This document shows, in pieces, positions 29,597 through 40,664 of a stretch of DNA of 64,000 nucleotides. Under the pieces are notes generated by a model. That model ran no database searches, was not told the DNA's origin, and saw only the letters and a program-made list of their open reading frames with translations. The first letter of the stretch is position 1; every line of letters starts with the position of its first letter. Location of the stretch: assembly GCA_015055945.1 (NCBI GenBank), contig SVHH01000003.1:147138-211137 (forward strand), written 5' to 3'. A program made the translations under genes and the position numbers. The stretch comes from Clostridiales bacterium. Lineage in GTDB: Bacteria > Bacillota > Clostridia > Christensenellales > Borkfalkiaceae.

Positions 29597-31048
29597 TTAG
29601 GCGTTTACTTTTGCGCCTCTTATTTTTTCAAGCATATCGCTCTTTAATTCATAAAGCCCGTCAGATAAGTCAACTTTATATAAATGCGGTCTATCAAGTC
29701 TTTTGTATTCATCCCAAAAACTATCAAGTTCTTTCTTTGTGTACTCTTTAATTTCTTTAAGAGTAGGCATGTTGTAAACAACCTTACCATCTTTAATAAC
29801 TTCAATTTGCAGAGATCTAAGTTCGTAATTTTCAAACGTAATCTTCTTCCATCTTTCGCTGGGGTGCGTAAGCGTCAAAGGCTTATCGGTATCAATCTTT
29901 TCACCGCGCAAGAAAATAAAGTCGGCTTCAGCCTTACCGCTTGCCTTATCGTATACCCTATAAATATTCTTAAACCCAGGATTGGTAATTTTTGCGGTAT
30001 TATTTGAAAGTTTAATCTTAGGCGTAACGGTGCCGTCCTTATCGATTATTGCTGCAAGTTTATAAACGCCACCGAGCGCGGGCATATCAGCACTGGTAAT
30101 CAATCTAGTACCAACACCCCAAATATCAATTTTTGCACCTTGGTTTTTAAGCGAGTTAATTGAATACTCGTCCAAGTCGCCAGATGCACAAATCTTTGCA
30201 TCGGGATAACCCGCTTTATCAAGCATTTCTCTTGCCTTTTTAGATAAATACGCAAGGTCGCCAGAGTCAAGACGAATTCCTTTGGGTTTATAGCCTTTCT
30301 CTTTTAAGTAATCAAATACTTTAATTGCGTTAGGCACGCCTTTAGTTAAAGTATCGTAAGTGTCAACGAGTAAAAGTGTGTTTTCCGGATAAACTTTAGC
30401 GTATTCCATAAACGCAGTATATTCATCCTTAAAATTCATTACCCAACTGTGTGCATGTGTGCCTGATACAGGTATATCAAACATTTTACCGGCAAGCACG
30501 TTAGAAGTGCTGTTGCAGCCACCTATTACGGCAGCCCTTGCACCGTAAATACCAGCGTCGGGTGCTTGCGCACGGCGAAGCCCAAATTCTAAAATAGAAT
30601 CGCCTTTAGCCGCGTAACAAATCTTTGCAGCCTTAGTTGCAATAAGAGTTTGGAAATTCATTATGTTAAGAATTGCCGTTTCAATAAGTTGTGCTTGCAT
30701 TATAGGTGCTTTTACGGTAAGTATAGGTTCACCCGGGAAAACGACCGTACCTTCAGGCACAGCGTAAATATCACCAGTAAACTTAAAATCTTTTAAGTAG
30801 TCTAAAAATTCTTTACTGAAAATTCCAAGGCTATCAAGATATTCAATTTCTTCTTCACCAAAATTAAGATTTGTAATGTATTCAACAACTTGCTCTAACC
30901 CGCAAGCGAGCGAATAAGTTATCATATCGTTTTGCCTAAAAAATACGTCGAAAACGGCTATCTCTTCATTTCTTTCGTGTTTAAGATATCCGTTCATCAT
31001 AGTGAGTTGATATAAGTCTGTAAGTAACGTTAAATTTCTTTGGTTCAT
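29597..31048 (-). CDS. pncB: nicotinate phosphoribosyltransferase
   Basis: A 483-residue enzyme of NAD salvage that converts nicotinate and PRPP to nicotinate mononucleotide. The N-terminal LTDLYQLTMMNGY and the TYDTL / RLDSGDLA regions are typical of the long nicotinate phosphoribosyltransferases. It is the first gene after a good promoter and heads a run of eight minus-strand genes to spoIVA. A pnuC-type transporter gene elsewhere in the window (40684-41373) would serve the same pathway. Confidence 0.95.
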   Translation of the reverse strand: MNQRNLTLLTDLYQLTMMNGYLKHERNEEIAVFDVFFRQNDMITYSLACGLEQVVEYITNLNFGEEEIEYLDSLGIFSKEFLDYLKDFKFTGDIYAVPEGTVVFPGEPILTVKAPIMQAQLIETAILNIMNFQTLIATKAAKICYAAKGDSILEFGLRRAQAPDAGIYGARAAVIGGCNSTSNVLAGKMFDIPVSGTHAHSWVMNFKDEYTAFMEYAKVYPENTLLLVDTYDTLTKGVPNAIKVFDYLKEKGYKPKGIRLDSGDLAYLSKKAREMLDKAGYPDAKICASGDLDEYSINSLKNQGAKIDIWGVGTRLITSADMPALGGVYKLAAIIDKDGTVTPKIKLSNNTAKITNPGFKNIYRVYDKASGKAEADFIFLRGEKIDTDKPLTLTHPSERWKKITFENYELRSLQIEVIKDGKVVYNMPTLKEIKEYTKKELDSFWDEYKRLDRPHLYKVDLSDGLYELKSDMLEKIRGAKVNA

Positions 31049-31114
31049 AATGCCCCTTCTTCAACAATTTTGATTATATCCTATAATACTCAATTTTGGC
31101 GTATTATTTCATTA

Positions 31115-31143
31115 AGTATAACACATAAAATTTTTTTTGTAAA
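31115..31143 (-). promoter_or_regulatory. sigma-A promoter of the pncB-lspA-der-spoIVA gene run
   Basis: -35 TTTACA (31138-31143), 17-base spacer, -10 TATACT (31115-31120), minus strand, about 65 bases before pncB. Confidence 0.65.
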
Positions 31144-31190
31144 TATAATTTACAAGTTAAAATATATCTAAAAATTCTTTTCGACTAAAA

Positions 31191-31226
31191 AAACAAAAAA
31201 ACGGCGATACTCTCGCCGTTTTTTTA
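31191..31226 (-). terminator. terminator of the glmM operon
   Basis: Hairpin ACGGCGA / TCGCCGT (31201-31219) with A-rich sequence on the left (T run on the minus strand), 12 bases after the glmM stop. Confidence 0.8.
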
Positions 31227-31238
31227 CTATATTCTCAA

Positions 31239-32558
31239 TTAAACTTCCGCATCAATACGCTTAATCAATGCAACCATAACGTTTGCAATCTTTTCGTTTA
31301 AGTCGCTGTCTTGACTTTCCACCATTACCCTAACCTTAGGTTCAGTACCAGATGCTCTGATCATCATCCTTCCCTTACCTTCAAGTTCTTCGTTATATTT
31401 AACGAGTGCTTTACTCATTTCTTCGCTGTTCATAATTTTGAACTTATCTTCAACGATAACGTTTTTATTCGTTTGGGGATAAAGTTCAACTTGAAGTGCT
31501 TTAGACATCGTAGTCTTTTCATTAACCAGCATATTTGCAACTATTATCGCGGTTAATATACCGTCGCCAGTAGTTGCCAAATCTTTTAGGATTACGTGCC
31601 CGCTTTGTTCTCCGCCTAAAGATAAGTCTTTTTCTAAAAGTTTTGCAAGAACGTATTTATCACCGATATCCGTACGGATAAAGTCAATGCCTGCTTCTTT
31701 TAAGTTCTTTTCAATAGCCATATTCGTGTGGCTTGTGCCAACTGCAGTGTTCTTTTTTAACTTACCAAGTTTCTTAAAATATTTTGCAAGCCCACAAATA
31801 ATTTTATCGCCGTCGACAACTTTTCCTAGTTCATCTACAGCCATAAGTCTATCCGAATCCCCGTCAAATGCAAAACCGATATCAGCCTTATATCTAAACA
31901 TTCGCTTAGCAAGGTTTTCTGGGTAAAGCGCGCCACAGTTTTGGTTGATTTTTTCGCCTTCGTTAGTGCAGTTTGCCGCAATTACGTTTGCACCTAGTTT
32001 TCTAAATACGTCGGGTGCAATTCTATGTGCAGCGCCGTGTGCACCGTCAAGCACAATCGTTAGTCCTTCTAAAGAATTTTCACTTGCGCTTATAAGGTAT
32101 TCTTTATAGAGTTTAACAAGGTTTAAGTCTTGCTCGTAAGTACCGATATCAGGGTAAGCGTTTACGCGTTCTCTAATAAAGCAACGCTCTACCCTTTCTT
32201 CTTCTTTATCGCCAAGTTTATAACCGTCGCTATTAAATATTTTAATGCCGTTATATTCGCCGCTGTTATGTGATGCACTTATAACGATACCGTAATCAAA
32301 ATTTAGCGTTCTAGTAAGATAAGCAACGCCAGCAGTAGGAACAACGCCCGCGTCGACTACTTTTGCCCCGCCACTCATAGCGCCACCAGCCACTGCAAGT
32401 GTTAGATAAGAATTTGAAACACGCGTATCAGAGCCTATCAAAATCTTAGGTTTTTCTTTTAATATTGAAAGCGCATTACCTATTTTATAAGCGATATTAT
32501 AACTTAAATCTTCGTTAACCTTGCCCCTTAAGCCGTCAGTACCAAAAAATAAACCCAT
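31239..32558 (-). CDS. glmM: phosphoglucosamine mutase
   Basis: A 439-residue alpha-D-phosphohexomutase that makes glucosamine-1-phosphate for peptidoglycan. The catalytic serine is Ser96 in ISASHN, the magnesium loop is FDGDSDR, and the phosphate-binding RASGTEPKVRVMVE is at the C-terminus. It follows the free-standing GlmU acetyltransferase domain by one base, so the product is handed to the next enzyme of the pathway within one operon. Confidence 0.96.
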   Translation of the reverse strand: MGLFFGTDGLRGKVNEDLSYNIAYKIGNALSILKEKPKILIGSDTRVSNSYLTLAVAGGAMSGGAKVVDAGVVPTAGVAYLTRTLNFDYGIVISASHNSGEYNGIKIFNSDGYKLGDKEEERVERCFIRERVNAYPDIGTYEQDLNLVKLYKEYLISASENSLEGLTIVLDGAHGAAHRIAPDVFRKLGANVIAANCTNEGEKINQNCGALYPENLAKRMFRYKADIGFAFDGDSDRLMAVDELGKVVDGDKIICGLAKYFKKLGKLKKNTAVGTSHTNMAIEKNLKEAGIDFIRTDIGDKYVLAKLLEKDLSLGGEQSGHVILKDLATTGDGILTAIIVANMLVNEKTTMSKALQVELYPQTNKNVIVEDKFKIMNSEEMSKALVKYNEELEGKGRMMIRASGTEPKVRVMVESQDSDLNEKIANVMVALIKRIDAEV

Positions 32559-32559
32559 T

Positions 32560-33204
32560 TTACTTTTTCTCCTTTAAATAAAGATGCGCTCTGTTTTCTT
32601 TTATCTCTTGTCTAACCCTACCGATAACAAAGTCGTCAGTTTTAACGTCGTCAGTAACGGTTGTTCCAGCGCAAATATATGATTTACTTTCAATATTTAC
32701 GGGTGCAATAATGTTGCAGTTGCTACCTATAAAACACTCATCACCAACAGTTGTTCTATTTTTAGAGCGTCCGTTATAGTTTACGAATATAGCCCCACAG
32801 CCGATATTACAATCTTTACCAATATCAGCGTCCCCTACGTAAGCCAAATGGCTAACCTTACTACCTTCGCCAATAACAGCGTTTTTGATTTCAACAAAAT
32901 TGCCAATTTTTGCCTTATCTTTAATTTCAGCCTTAGGTCTAAGTCTTGCAAAAGGTCCAACCGAACAATCTTTACCCACAACAGCGTCTTCACAATTACT
33001 GCTTGTAACAACCGTGTTTTCACCGATAGTCGTGTTCTTTATATAACACATAGGCATAATAATAGCGCCGTCTTTAATAACAGAAGTGCCTTCTATCCTG
33101 CAATTTTCATAAATTGTTACGTTGTTGCCGATAGTAACGCCTTTCTCAATAAAAACTGAGCGCTTATCTTTAATACATAAATTCTTTCCGTGTTTAAACT
33201 TCAT
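32560..33204 (-). CDS. free-standing GlmU-type glucosamine-1-phosphate acetyltransferase domain
   Basis: About 214 residues of left-handed beta-helix with many hexapeptide repeats. It matches the C-terminal half of GlmU: GPFARLRP, KVSHLAYVGDADIG and GAIFVNYNG are all there, and His119 corresponds to the catalytic histidine of GlmU. The N-terminal uridylyltransferase half, with its GGxGTRM loop, is absent. It would acetylate glucosamine-1-phosphate; a separate uridylyltransferase must exist outside the window, or the protein acts on another sugar. The start is the ATG at 33204 after GGGAG; a TTG at 33216 lies upstream of the ribosome site. Confidence 0.87.
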   Translation of the reverse strand: MKFKHGKNLCIKDKRSVFIEKGVTIGNNVTIYENCRIEGTSVIKDGAIIMPMCYIKNTTIGENTVVTSSNCEDAVVGKDCSVGPFARLRPKAEIKDKAKIGNFVEIKNAVIGEGSKVSHLAYVGDADIGKDCNIGCGAIFVNYNGRSKNRTTVGDECFIGSNCNIIAPVNIESKSYICAGTTVTDDVKTDDFVIGRVRQEIKENRAHLYLKEKK

Positions 33205-33255
33205 AAAAACTCCCAAACTTTAACGTGTTTTAACTTTCTTTACAACACGTTTTTA

Positions 33256-33284
33256 ATTTTACACCATAATTTACGCTTTGTCAA
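33256..33284 (-). promoter_or_regulatory. sigma-A promoter of the glmU-like/glmM operon
   Basis: -35 TTGACA (33279-33284), 17-base spacer, -10 TAAAAT (33256-33261), minus strand. Confidence 0.75.
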
Positions 33285-33520
33285 TTCCTTTTGTTAAATA
33301 AAATTTAGCATAAAATGCCACTTTTGATATAAAATACGGCAAAAATTAAACATTTTTACAGTTTACATGTTTTTAAAATTTAGGGGTGAATTTTAAAATT
33401 TTACATAATATTTTACAAGTTTAACACTTAAATTAAAAAACATGTCTACCAATTATCGCACAAAAAAACGATCATACCCTTTATATTATTTTTAGAAAAA
33501 TTTTTTTGTGAAAGATTAAC

Positions 33521-33549
33521 TTTACAAAAATTTTCATAAATGGTAAAAT
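33521..33549 (+). promoter_or_regulatory. sigma-A promoter of mtnN
   Basis: -35 TTTACA (33521-33526), 17-base spacer, -10 TAAAAT (33544-33549), plus strand. Confidence 0.65.
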
Positions 33550-33576
33550 ATATTTATAAAATTTTTGGAGAATATT

Positions 33577-34245
33577 ATGGTTGGTATTGTTGTTGCACTT
33601 TACTCTGAAGCAGAAAAATTATTAACAAGAGTTGAAAACTTAAAAGAAATTACTATGGCGGATAAAAAGGCTTATTTTTGCAAATTAAATGGTAAAGATA
33701 CTATTATTGCTATAAGCGGTATAGGTAAAGTAAACGCTGCAATTACCACCCAACTTCTTATTGATAAGTATTCACCCGATTTCATCTTAAACTTCGGCAC
33801 TTGCGGCGGCACAAATAAAAGCGTTGAAATTCTTAAATATTACGTTGTTACAAAGTGTGCGCAGTTTGACTTTGATCTTCGCGAACTTGACGGCGTTCCA
33901 CTTGGTTATATTCAAGATTACGACACCGTTTTCTTCCCCACGTACACGCGTGGGCTTGAAACTCTTGAAAAAAGTGTTTTGGCTAGTTCAGATAGATTTA
34001 CTGATAATCAAATTGATATCGACAATATCAACGAAATGGGTGCAAGCATTAGAGATATGGAAGGCGGTGCAATCGCACAAACTTGCACGGCTAACAATAT
34101 TCCATTAGTTATGATTAAAGGTATTTCAGACGTTGTTGGCAGCGGAACAGCACAAGAACAGTTCTATAGAAACCTTAAAACGGTTGGCGAAGGTTTCCCC
34201 GACGTTGTAATTAAAGCAATTGACGCAGTTTCAAAAACACTTTAA
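33577..34245 (+). CDS. mtnN: 5'-methylthioadenosine/S-adenosylhomocysteine nucleosidase
   Basis: A 222-residue nucleoside-phosphorylase-fold hydrolase that cleaves methylthioadenosine and S-adenosylhomocysteine. FILNFGTCGG, RDMEGGAIAQTC (substrate glutamate) and the GISDVV aspartate are present; the usual EGAA is EGGA here. The start is the ATG at 33577 after GGAG; an in-frame TTG at 33565 precedes it. Its fold overlaps with related nucleosidases, so the substrate is inferred from motifs. It shares a transcript with the AlkD-like gene. Confidence 0.88.
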   Translation: MVGIVVALYSEAEKLLTRVENLKEITMADKKAYFCKLNGKDTIIAISGIGKVNAAITTQLLIDKYSPDFILNFGTCGGTNKSVEILKYYVVTKCAQFDFDLRELDGVPLGYIQDYDTVFFPTYTRGLETLEKSVLASSDRFTDNQIDIDNINEMGASIRDMEGGAIAQTCTANNIPLVMIKGISDVVGSGTAQEQFYRNLKTVGEGFPDVVIKAIDAVSKTL

Positions 34246-34249
34246 AATA

Positions 34250-34942
34250 ATGAACGAATTAACTAAACTTTTACTTGAAAATCAAGACCTATCTTACCGT
34301 GAATTTCACTCAAAACTTATCCCAGACAATACTCATCCTATTATAGGCGTTAGAGTTCCTGTTATAAAATCAATAGCAAAATCCGCCCTAAAAAATCTTC
34401 CGACCCAAACTTTAGATTTTATTAGTGAAACACATACTTTTTACGATGAGTTTATGTTACACGCACTGATAATAAACACCTTATTTTTAGACGTTAATAA
34501 AACGTTTATTGAAGTAGAAAAGTTCTTGCCGCAAGTTGACAACTGGGCAGTGTGCGACAGTTTTGTTTCTTCATTAAAAATTATAAATAAGCACCCCGAA
34601 TTCGTACTAGAAAAGGTTAAAGATTACTTAAAATCTTCTCGCCCCTACACCGTTAGATTTGGCGTTGTGGTATTACTTAATTACTTTCTCGATAAGAACT
34701 TTAGCGAAGAAGTTTTAAGCCTTGTAAGCGAAAGATGTGGCGAACATTTTTATGTGGATATGGCAATTGCTTGGCTGTTTAGCGTGGCACTTGTTAAACA
34801 ATACGATTTTGCTTTGCCCTATTTATTAAACGATAAATTAACAAAATTTGTTCACAATAAAGCAATTCAAAAGGCTATTGAGAGTTATAGAATTGATAAA
34901 GATACAAAAGAATATTTAAAAACCTTAAAAAGAAAGGCTTAA
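34250..34942 (+). CDS. AlkD-like DNA alkylation repair protein
   Basis: A 230-residue all-helical protein made of HEAT-like repeats. The order RVPVIKSIAK, DNWAVCD, RPYTVRFGVVVLLNYF is that of the AlkC/AlkD DNA glycosylase superfamily, which removes alkylated purines. The catalytic Asp of AlkD probably corresponds to an acid in the DNWAVCD region, but I cannot align it with certainty. The ATG at 34250 lies four bases after the mtnN stop, with no strong ribosome site, so translation may be coupled. An upstream TTG inside mtnN is unlikely. A terminator follows directly. Confidence 0.85.
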   Translation: MNELTKLLLENQDLSYREFHSKLIPDNTHPIIGVRVPVIKSIAKSALKNLPTQTLDFISETHTFYDEFMLHALIINTLFLDVNKTFIEVEKFLPQVDNWAVCDSFVSSLKIINKHPEFVLEKVKDYLKSSRPYTVRFGVVVLLNYFLDKNFSEEVLSLVSERCGEHFYVDMAIAWLFSVALVKQYDFALPYLLNDKLTKFVHNKAIQKAIESYRIDKDTKEYLKTLKRKA

Positions 34943-34965
34943 AGCGTTTGCTTTAAGCCTTTTTA
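34933..34965 (+). terminator. terminator of mtnN-alkD
   Basis: 13-base-pair hairpin AAAGGCTTAAAGC / GCTTTAAGCCTTT with a four-base loop and a T run, overlapping the end of the AlkD-like gene. It may also serve the converging flavin reductase gene. Confidence 0.85.
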
Positions 34966-35583
34966 TTATTTATAAAAGTTTGTCTTTATATGTACTTGTT
35001 CTTCGGGTTGTTTTACACCTAATTCTTTACCAGCGTTTATACATTTAATCATATAAGCCATATTTTCGCCTAAAATGCGCATTGTTTGCATGCCTTCAAC
35101 GTCGCTTTCCGCTTGCTCACCGTTGCTACCAAACACCATATTCCAGTATTGAGAAGTTACAACCGGCATATTGCTAATCATAAAGTATTTATTTATAATA
35201 TCAAGTGTTGCCGTCGTTCCAGCCCTACGCGCAACTGCAACCGCAGCGGCGGGCTTAAATGCAAATGATTTCTTTGCAAAAAATACTTTATCTAAAAATG
35301 ATTTAAGCGTACCGTTAAGCCCTGCGTAATATACTGGACTTCCAACGATTAAACCGTCCGATTGTTCTATCTTTTCAATTACTTCATTAACAAAGTCATC
35401 TTTAATACACTTATGAGTGTTTGTGCAAGCACAACACACGGTGCAAGCGGCGGTATCTCTATTCCCCACGCAAACAATTTCCGTTTCAACTCCGTTTTCA
35501 TTTAATGATTTTGCTACTTCACTTAAAGCTGAATAAGTTGTTCCATTTTCATGCGGACTTCCGTTAAGTAATAATACTTTCAT
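34966..35583 (-). CDS. NAD(P)H-dependent FMN reductase / iron-sulfur flavoprotein-like
   Basis: A 205-residue flavodoxin-fold protein. The FMN loop is LLNGSPHENGTTYS at the start, and SPVYYAGLNGTLKSFLDK is the second FMN segment. A cysteine cluster CTVCCACTNTHKC (Cys47, 50, 51, 53 and 59) sits where iron-sulfur flavoproteins bind a cluster, but the spacing is not the classical one. It likely moves electrons between NAD(P)H and a small acceptor in the cytoplasm. It lies between the tRNA-Thr terminator and the converging mtnN-alkD unit; I saw no clear promoter of its own. Confidence 0.85.
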   Translation of the reverse strand: MKVLLLNGSPHENGTTYSALSEVAKSLNENGVETEIVCVGNRDTAACTVCCACTNTHKCIKDDFVNEVIEKIEQSDGLIVGSPVYYAGLNGTLKSFLDKVFFAKKSFAFKPAAAVAVARRAGTTATLDIINKYFMISNMPVVTSQYWNMVFGSNGEQAESDVEGMQTMRILGENMAYMIKCINAGKELGVKQPEEQVHIKTNFYK

Positions 35584-35601
35584 AACACACCCCGTAATTT
35601 C

Positions 35602-35635
35602 TAAAAAAATAACCCTTGCCGTTTAGACAAGGGTT
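35602..35635 (-). terminator. terminator of tRNA-Thr
   Basis: Hairpin AACCCTTG / CAAGGGTT (35611-35635) followed by a T run on the minus strand, immediately after the tRNA CCA end. Confidence 0.75.
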
Positions 35636-35637
35636 TT

Positions 35638-35713
35638 TGGAGCTGATAACCGGAATCGAACCGGTGACCTCATCCTTACCAAGGATGTGCTCTACCATCT
35701 GAGCCATATCAGC
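35638..35713 (-). tRNA. tRNA-Thr (anticodon GGT)
   Basis: A 76-base cloverleaf: acceptor GCTGATA / TATCAGC, D-arm, anticodon stem CATCC / GGATG with loop TTGGTAA (anticodon GGT, reads ACC and ACU), T-arm with GGTTCGATTCC, discriminator T, and encoded CCA. It stands alone between its own promoter and terminator. Confidence 0.95.
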
Positions 35714-35741
35714 ATAAGCGTTATCTCTCAAACGCTTAACT

Positions 35742-35770
35742 ATTATATAAAATAAAAAAGTATTTGTCAA
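35742..35770 (-). promoter_or_regulatory. sigma-A promoter of tRNA-Thr
   Basis: -35 TTGACA (35765-35770), 17-base spacer, -10 TATAAT (35742-35747), minus strand; full consensus. Confidence 0.85.
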
Positions 35771-35840
35771 TATAAAAACCCAGTTAAAAACAAAATTTTT
35801 ATAAATTTTTACAATTTTTTTCTTTTTTGATAAAACTTTT

Positions 35841-35883
35841 ATAAAAACCGCCCGCCATAATCAAATATCACGGGCGGTTTTTG
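35841..35883 (-). terminator. terminator of gyrB-gyrA
   Basis: Arms CCGCCCG (35848-35854) and CGGGCGG (35871-35877), flanked by A and T runs, six bases after the gyrA stop. Confidence 0.8.
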
Positions 35884-35888
35884 GTTAA

Positions 35889-38390
35889 TTATTCATCAAC
35901 GATATCTTCTACGTCTTCTTCTGCTTCACTCTTAGGTGAAATTGCTATCTTAGAAACGGTTGAATCGTCAATTCTCATAATTCTTACGCCTTGAGTATCC
36001 CTACCGATAGTGCTGATTTCCGCAGCAGCAACTCTAATAATAGTGCCGTTGCTGGTTATAATCATAATATCTTCTTCGCTAGATACAAGTTTAAGGTTTA
36101 CAAGTTTACCAGTCTTATCGTTAAATACGCCCGCCTTAACGCCCTTACCGCCACGGATTTGCAATCTATAATCATCAATAGTCGTGCGCTTACCGTAACC
36201 GTTTTCAGTCATAGTAATTACTTCATAGCCGTCTTTAATGATTGACATATCTACAACGTAATCACCGTCGTTTAAGGTCATACTCTTAACACCTTGAGTA
36301 TCTCTTCCCATCGGGCGAACGTCTTTTTCACTAAATCTAATACACTTACCTTCGCGTGATGCCATTAAGATATCGTCTTCACCGTTAGAGAGTTGAACTG
36401 AAATAAGTTCATCCCCTTCAACGATGCTTATTGCAATCTTACCACCACGACGAATATTAGCAAATTCTTCTAAAGAAGTCTTCTTAATTAAGCCGTTCTT
36501 AGTTGCAAGTACGATATAGCCTTGAGCATCCGCCTTAACTTGAATCATTGCGCGAACTTTTTCATTATCGCCAAGTTGGATTACGTTTACAATCGCCCTA
36601 CCCCTTGCAGTTCTAGTACCAACAGGGATATTATAACCTTTAATGCTGTAAACCTTACCCTTGTCGGTAAAGAACAAGATATCATCATGAGTTGATGCAA
36701 TAAACATATTATCAACGAAGTCTTCTTCTTTAGGTTTATGTGCGGTAACACCTTTGCCGCCGCGGCGCTGAGTTCTATATTCCGATACGGGAACGCGTTT
36801 AACGTAACCAAAGTGAGTTAAACTTACCACGATATCTTCAACAGGGATCATATCCGCTTCATCAATATCACCGTAATCGTAAGAAAGTTCCGTCTTTCTG
36901 GGAGAAGGATATCTATCCTTAATTTCTTCCATATCAGCCCTAATAATAGCCTTAACACGCGATTCGTTGGCAAGGATATCTTTAAGGTCTTTAATAGTGT
37001 TATCGAGTTCGATAAGTTCTTCTTGAAGTTTTTCTACTTCCATACTGGTCAAGCGTTGCAATCTCATTTCCAAAATTGCGTTTGCTTGCTTATCGGTAAG
37101 CACGAATTCTTCCATCAAAGACACACAAGCGGTGTTTTTATCCGCCGATCTTCTAATGATTTCAATAACTTTATCAATATTTGCAAGTGCGATTACTAAG
37201 CCCTTAACGATATGTTCACGCTCTTCTGTCTTTGCTAAGTCGTATTTAGTGCGGCGAACGATAACGTCTTCTTGGTGAGCAATATAATGCTCTAAAATTT
37301 CTTTTAAGCCTAAAACCTTAGGTTCACCGTCAACGAGTGCAAGCAAGATTATACCGTCTTTAACTTGCAAGTTAGTATGTTTATATAAAGTGTTGAGAAC
37401 AACTTGTGCGTTAGCGTCCTTCTTGAGTTCGATAACGATTCTAAGTCCGTGTCTATCAGATTCGTCACGAACGTCGCTAATGCCTTCAATTTTCTTATCT
37501 TTAACAAGGTCAGCAATACTCTTGATAAGCATAGCCTTGTTTACTTGGTACGGAAGTTCGGTTGCAACAATTCTTTCTCTAGTACCGTTGTTAAATTCTT
37601 GAATTTCACACTTTGCACGGAGAATGAAGCCGCCCTTACCCGTTCTATAAGCCTGTCTAATGCCCGCTCTGCCCATCAAAACACCGCCGGTGGGATAATC
37701 AGGCGCGGGAATATATTCCATAAGTTCTTCAACGGTAATTTCGGGGTTATCCATAAGCGCGATACAACCGTTGATACATTCCGCTAAATTGTGGGGCGGA
37801 ATATTCGTTGCCATACCAACCGCAATACCGTCCGCACCGTTAACTAAGATGTTAGGAATTCTTGACGGTAAAACAACCGGCTGCATTTCCGTATCGTCAA
37901 AGTTAGGATAGAAATCAACGGTGTTTTTATCAATTTCTCTAAGCATTTCGTTAGAGAGTTTAGATAGTCTTGCTTCGGTATATCTATAAGCCGCTGCTTT
38001 ATCGCCGTCCACTGAACCGAAGTTGCCGTGACCGTCAACGAGCGGGAAATTAATAGCAAAATCTTGCGCTAAACGAACGAGCGCGTCGTAAACTGAACTG
38101 TCACCGTGCGGGTGGTATTTACCTAAAACTTCACCGACGATTTTAGCGCATTTTTTGTAACCCTTGTCGGAAGTTAAGCCCATATCGTGCATAGCATATA
38201 AAATACGTCTATGAACGGGCTTCATACCGTCGCGAACGTCAGGGATAGCACGAGATACGTTAACCGCCATTGCGTAAGCAATAAAGGATTTTTTTACTTC
38301 GTTATTGACTTCAACGTTGATAAGTTTGGTCTTTTCAAGCGTCGCTTTAAATTCAGCAGAAAGTTCTGCGCTGATATCTTTTTTAGCCAT
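35889..38390 (-). CDS. gyrA: DNA gyrase subunit A
   Basis: An 833-residue type II topoisomerase subunit that cuts and rejoins DNA. The active-site tyrosine is Tyr137 in YRYTEARL, and the C-terminal wrapping domain has the GyrA box QRRGGKG, which separates it from ParC. The quinolone-resistance region reads HPHGDSSVYD, with Ser98 and Asp102 at the positions of E. coli Ser83 and Asp87, so no common resistance change is seen. It follows gyrB by 18 bases. Confidence 0.98.
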   Translation of the reverse strand: MAKKDISAELSAEFKATLEKTKLINVEVNNEVKKSFIAYAMAVNVSRAIPDVRDGMKPVHRRILYAMHDMGLTSDKGYKKCAKIVGEVLGKYHPHGDSSVYDALVRLAQDFAINFPLVDGHGNFGSVDGDKAAAYRYTEARLSKLSNEMLREIDKNTVDFYPNFDDTEMQPVVLPSRIPNILVNGADGIAVGMATNIPPHNLAECINGCIALMDNPEITVEELMEYIPAPDYPTGGVLMGRAGIRQAYRTGKGGFILRAKCEIQEFNNGTRERIVATELPYQVNKAMLIKSIADLVKDKKIEGISDVRDESDRHGLRIVIELKKDANAQVVLNTLYKHTNLQVKDGIILLALVDGEPKVLGLKEILEHYIAHQEDVIVRRTKYDLAKTEEREHIVKGLVIALANIDKVIEIIRRSADKNTACVSLMEEFVLTDKQANAILEMRLQRLTSMEVEKLQEELIELDNTIKDLKDILANESRVKAIIRADMEEIKDRYPSPRKTELSYDYGDIDEADMIPVEDIVVSLTHFGYVKRVPVSEYRTQRRGGKGVTAHKPKEEDFVDNMFIASTHDDILFFTDKGKVYSIKGYNIPVGTRTARGRAIVNVIQLGDNEKVRAMIQVKADAQGYIVLATKNGLIKKTSLEEFANIRRGGKIAISIVEGDELISVQLSNGEDDILMASREGKCIRFSEKDVRPMGRDTQGVKSMTLNDGDYVVDMSIIKDGYEVITMTENGYGKRTTIDDYRLQIRGGKGVKAGVFNDKTGKLVNLKLVSSEEDIMIITSNGTIIRVAAAEISTIGRDTQGVRIMRIDDSTVSKIAISPKSEAEEDVEDIVDE

Positions 38391-38408
38391 AATTTTTCTC
38401 CTTTATTT

Positions 38409-40397
<1,989 letters not shown>

Positions 40398-40517
40398 TTA
40401 AAACTATTTATAGTTTTAAAGGGGGTTTTTTCACTAATTTTCGACTATTTTTTCATAAATGAATATTTTAAGTAAATTTACACAAGATAATAGTGCAAAT
40501 CTAAAGGAGAAAATTAC

Positions 40518-40664
40518 GTGAAAAATTGCAAAAAATGCAGCGCAAAAATGGACGGAATTTATAAAGAATGCCCCAACTGTGGCTACAGCGTTTGTGAAGA
40601 ATGCGCCGACAAAACTTATAGCATTTGCCCTAACTGTTATAACGATTTGGATTTAAAAAATTAA
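40518..40664 (+). CDS. 48-residue protein with four CxxC pairs (double zinc-ribbon-like)
   Basis: A short gene with a GTG start eight bases after a strong AAAGGAG site; it ends in TAA and is followed at once by a terminator. The product has eight cysteines in four CxxC pairs: CKKC (4-7), CPNC (18-21), CEEC (26-29) and CPNC (37-40). Each pair looks like a zinc knuckle, so two zinc ions are likely. The rest is charged and soluble. I do not recognise the family; such mini zinc-ribbons occur as RNA-, DNA- or protein-binding modules. It diverges from gyrB and converges on pnuC. Confidence 0.75.
   Translation: MKNCKKCSAKMDGIYKECPNCGYSVCEECADKTYSICPNCYNDLDLKN

Larger units (their letters stand above)
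33205..33576. other. 372-base divergent intergenic region
   Basis: Very A+T-rich spacer between the glmU-like/glmM operon and mtnN. It holds one promoter for each side (33256-33284 minus, 33521-33549 plus). The middle 200 bases contain short A/T palindromes such as AATTTTAAAATT but no frame, RNA or riboswitch that I can recognise. Confidence 0.6.

Noticed and set aside
35564..35770. Minus-strand frame of 68 codons
   Set aside because: It runs through the whole tRNA-Thr gene, its terminator and its promoter.
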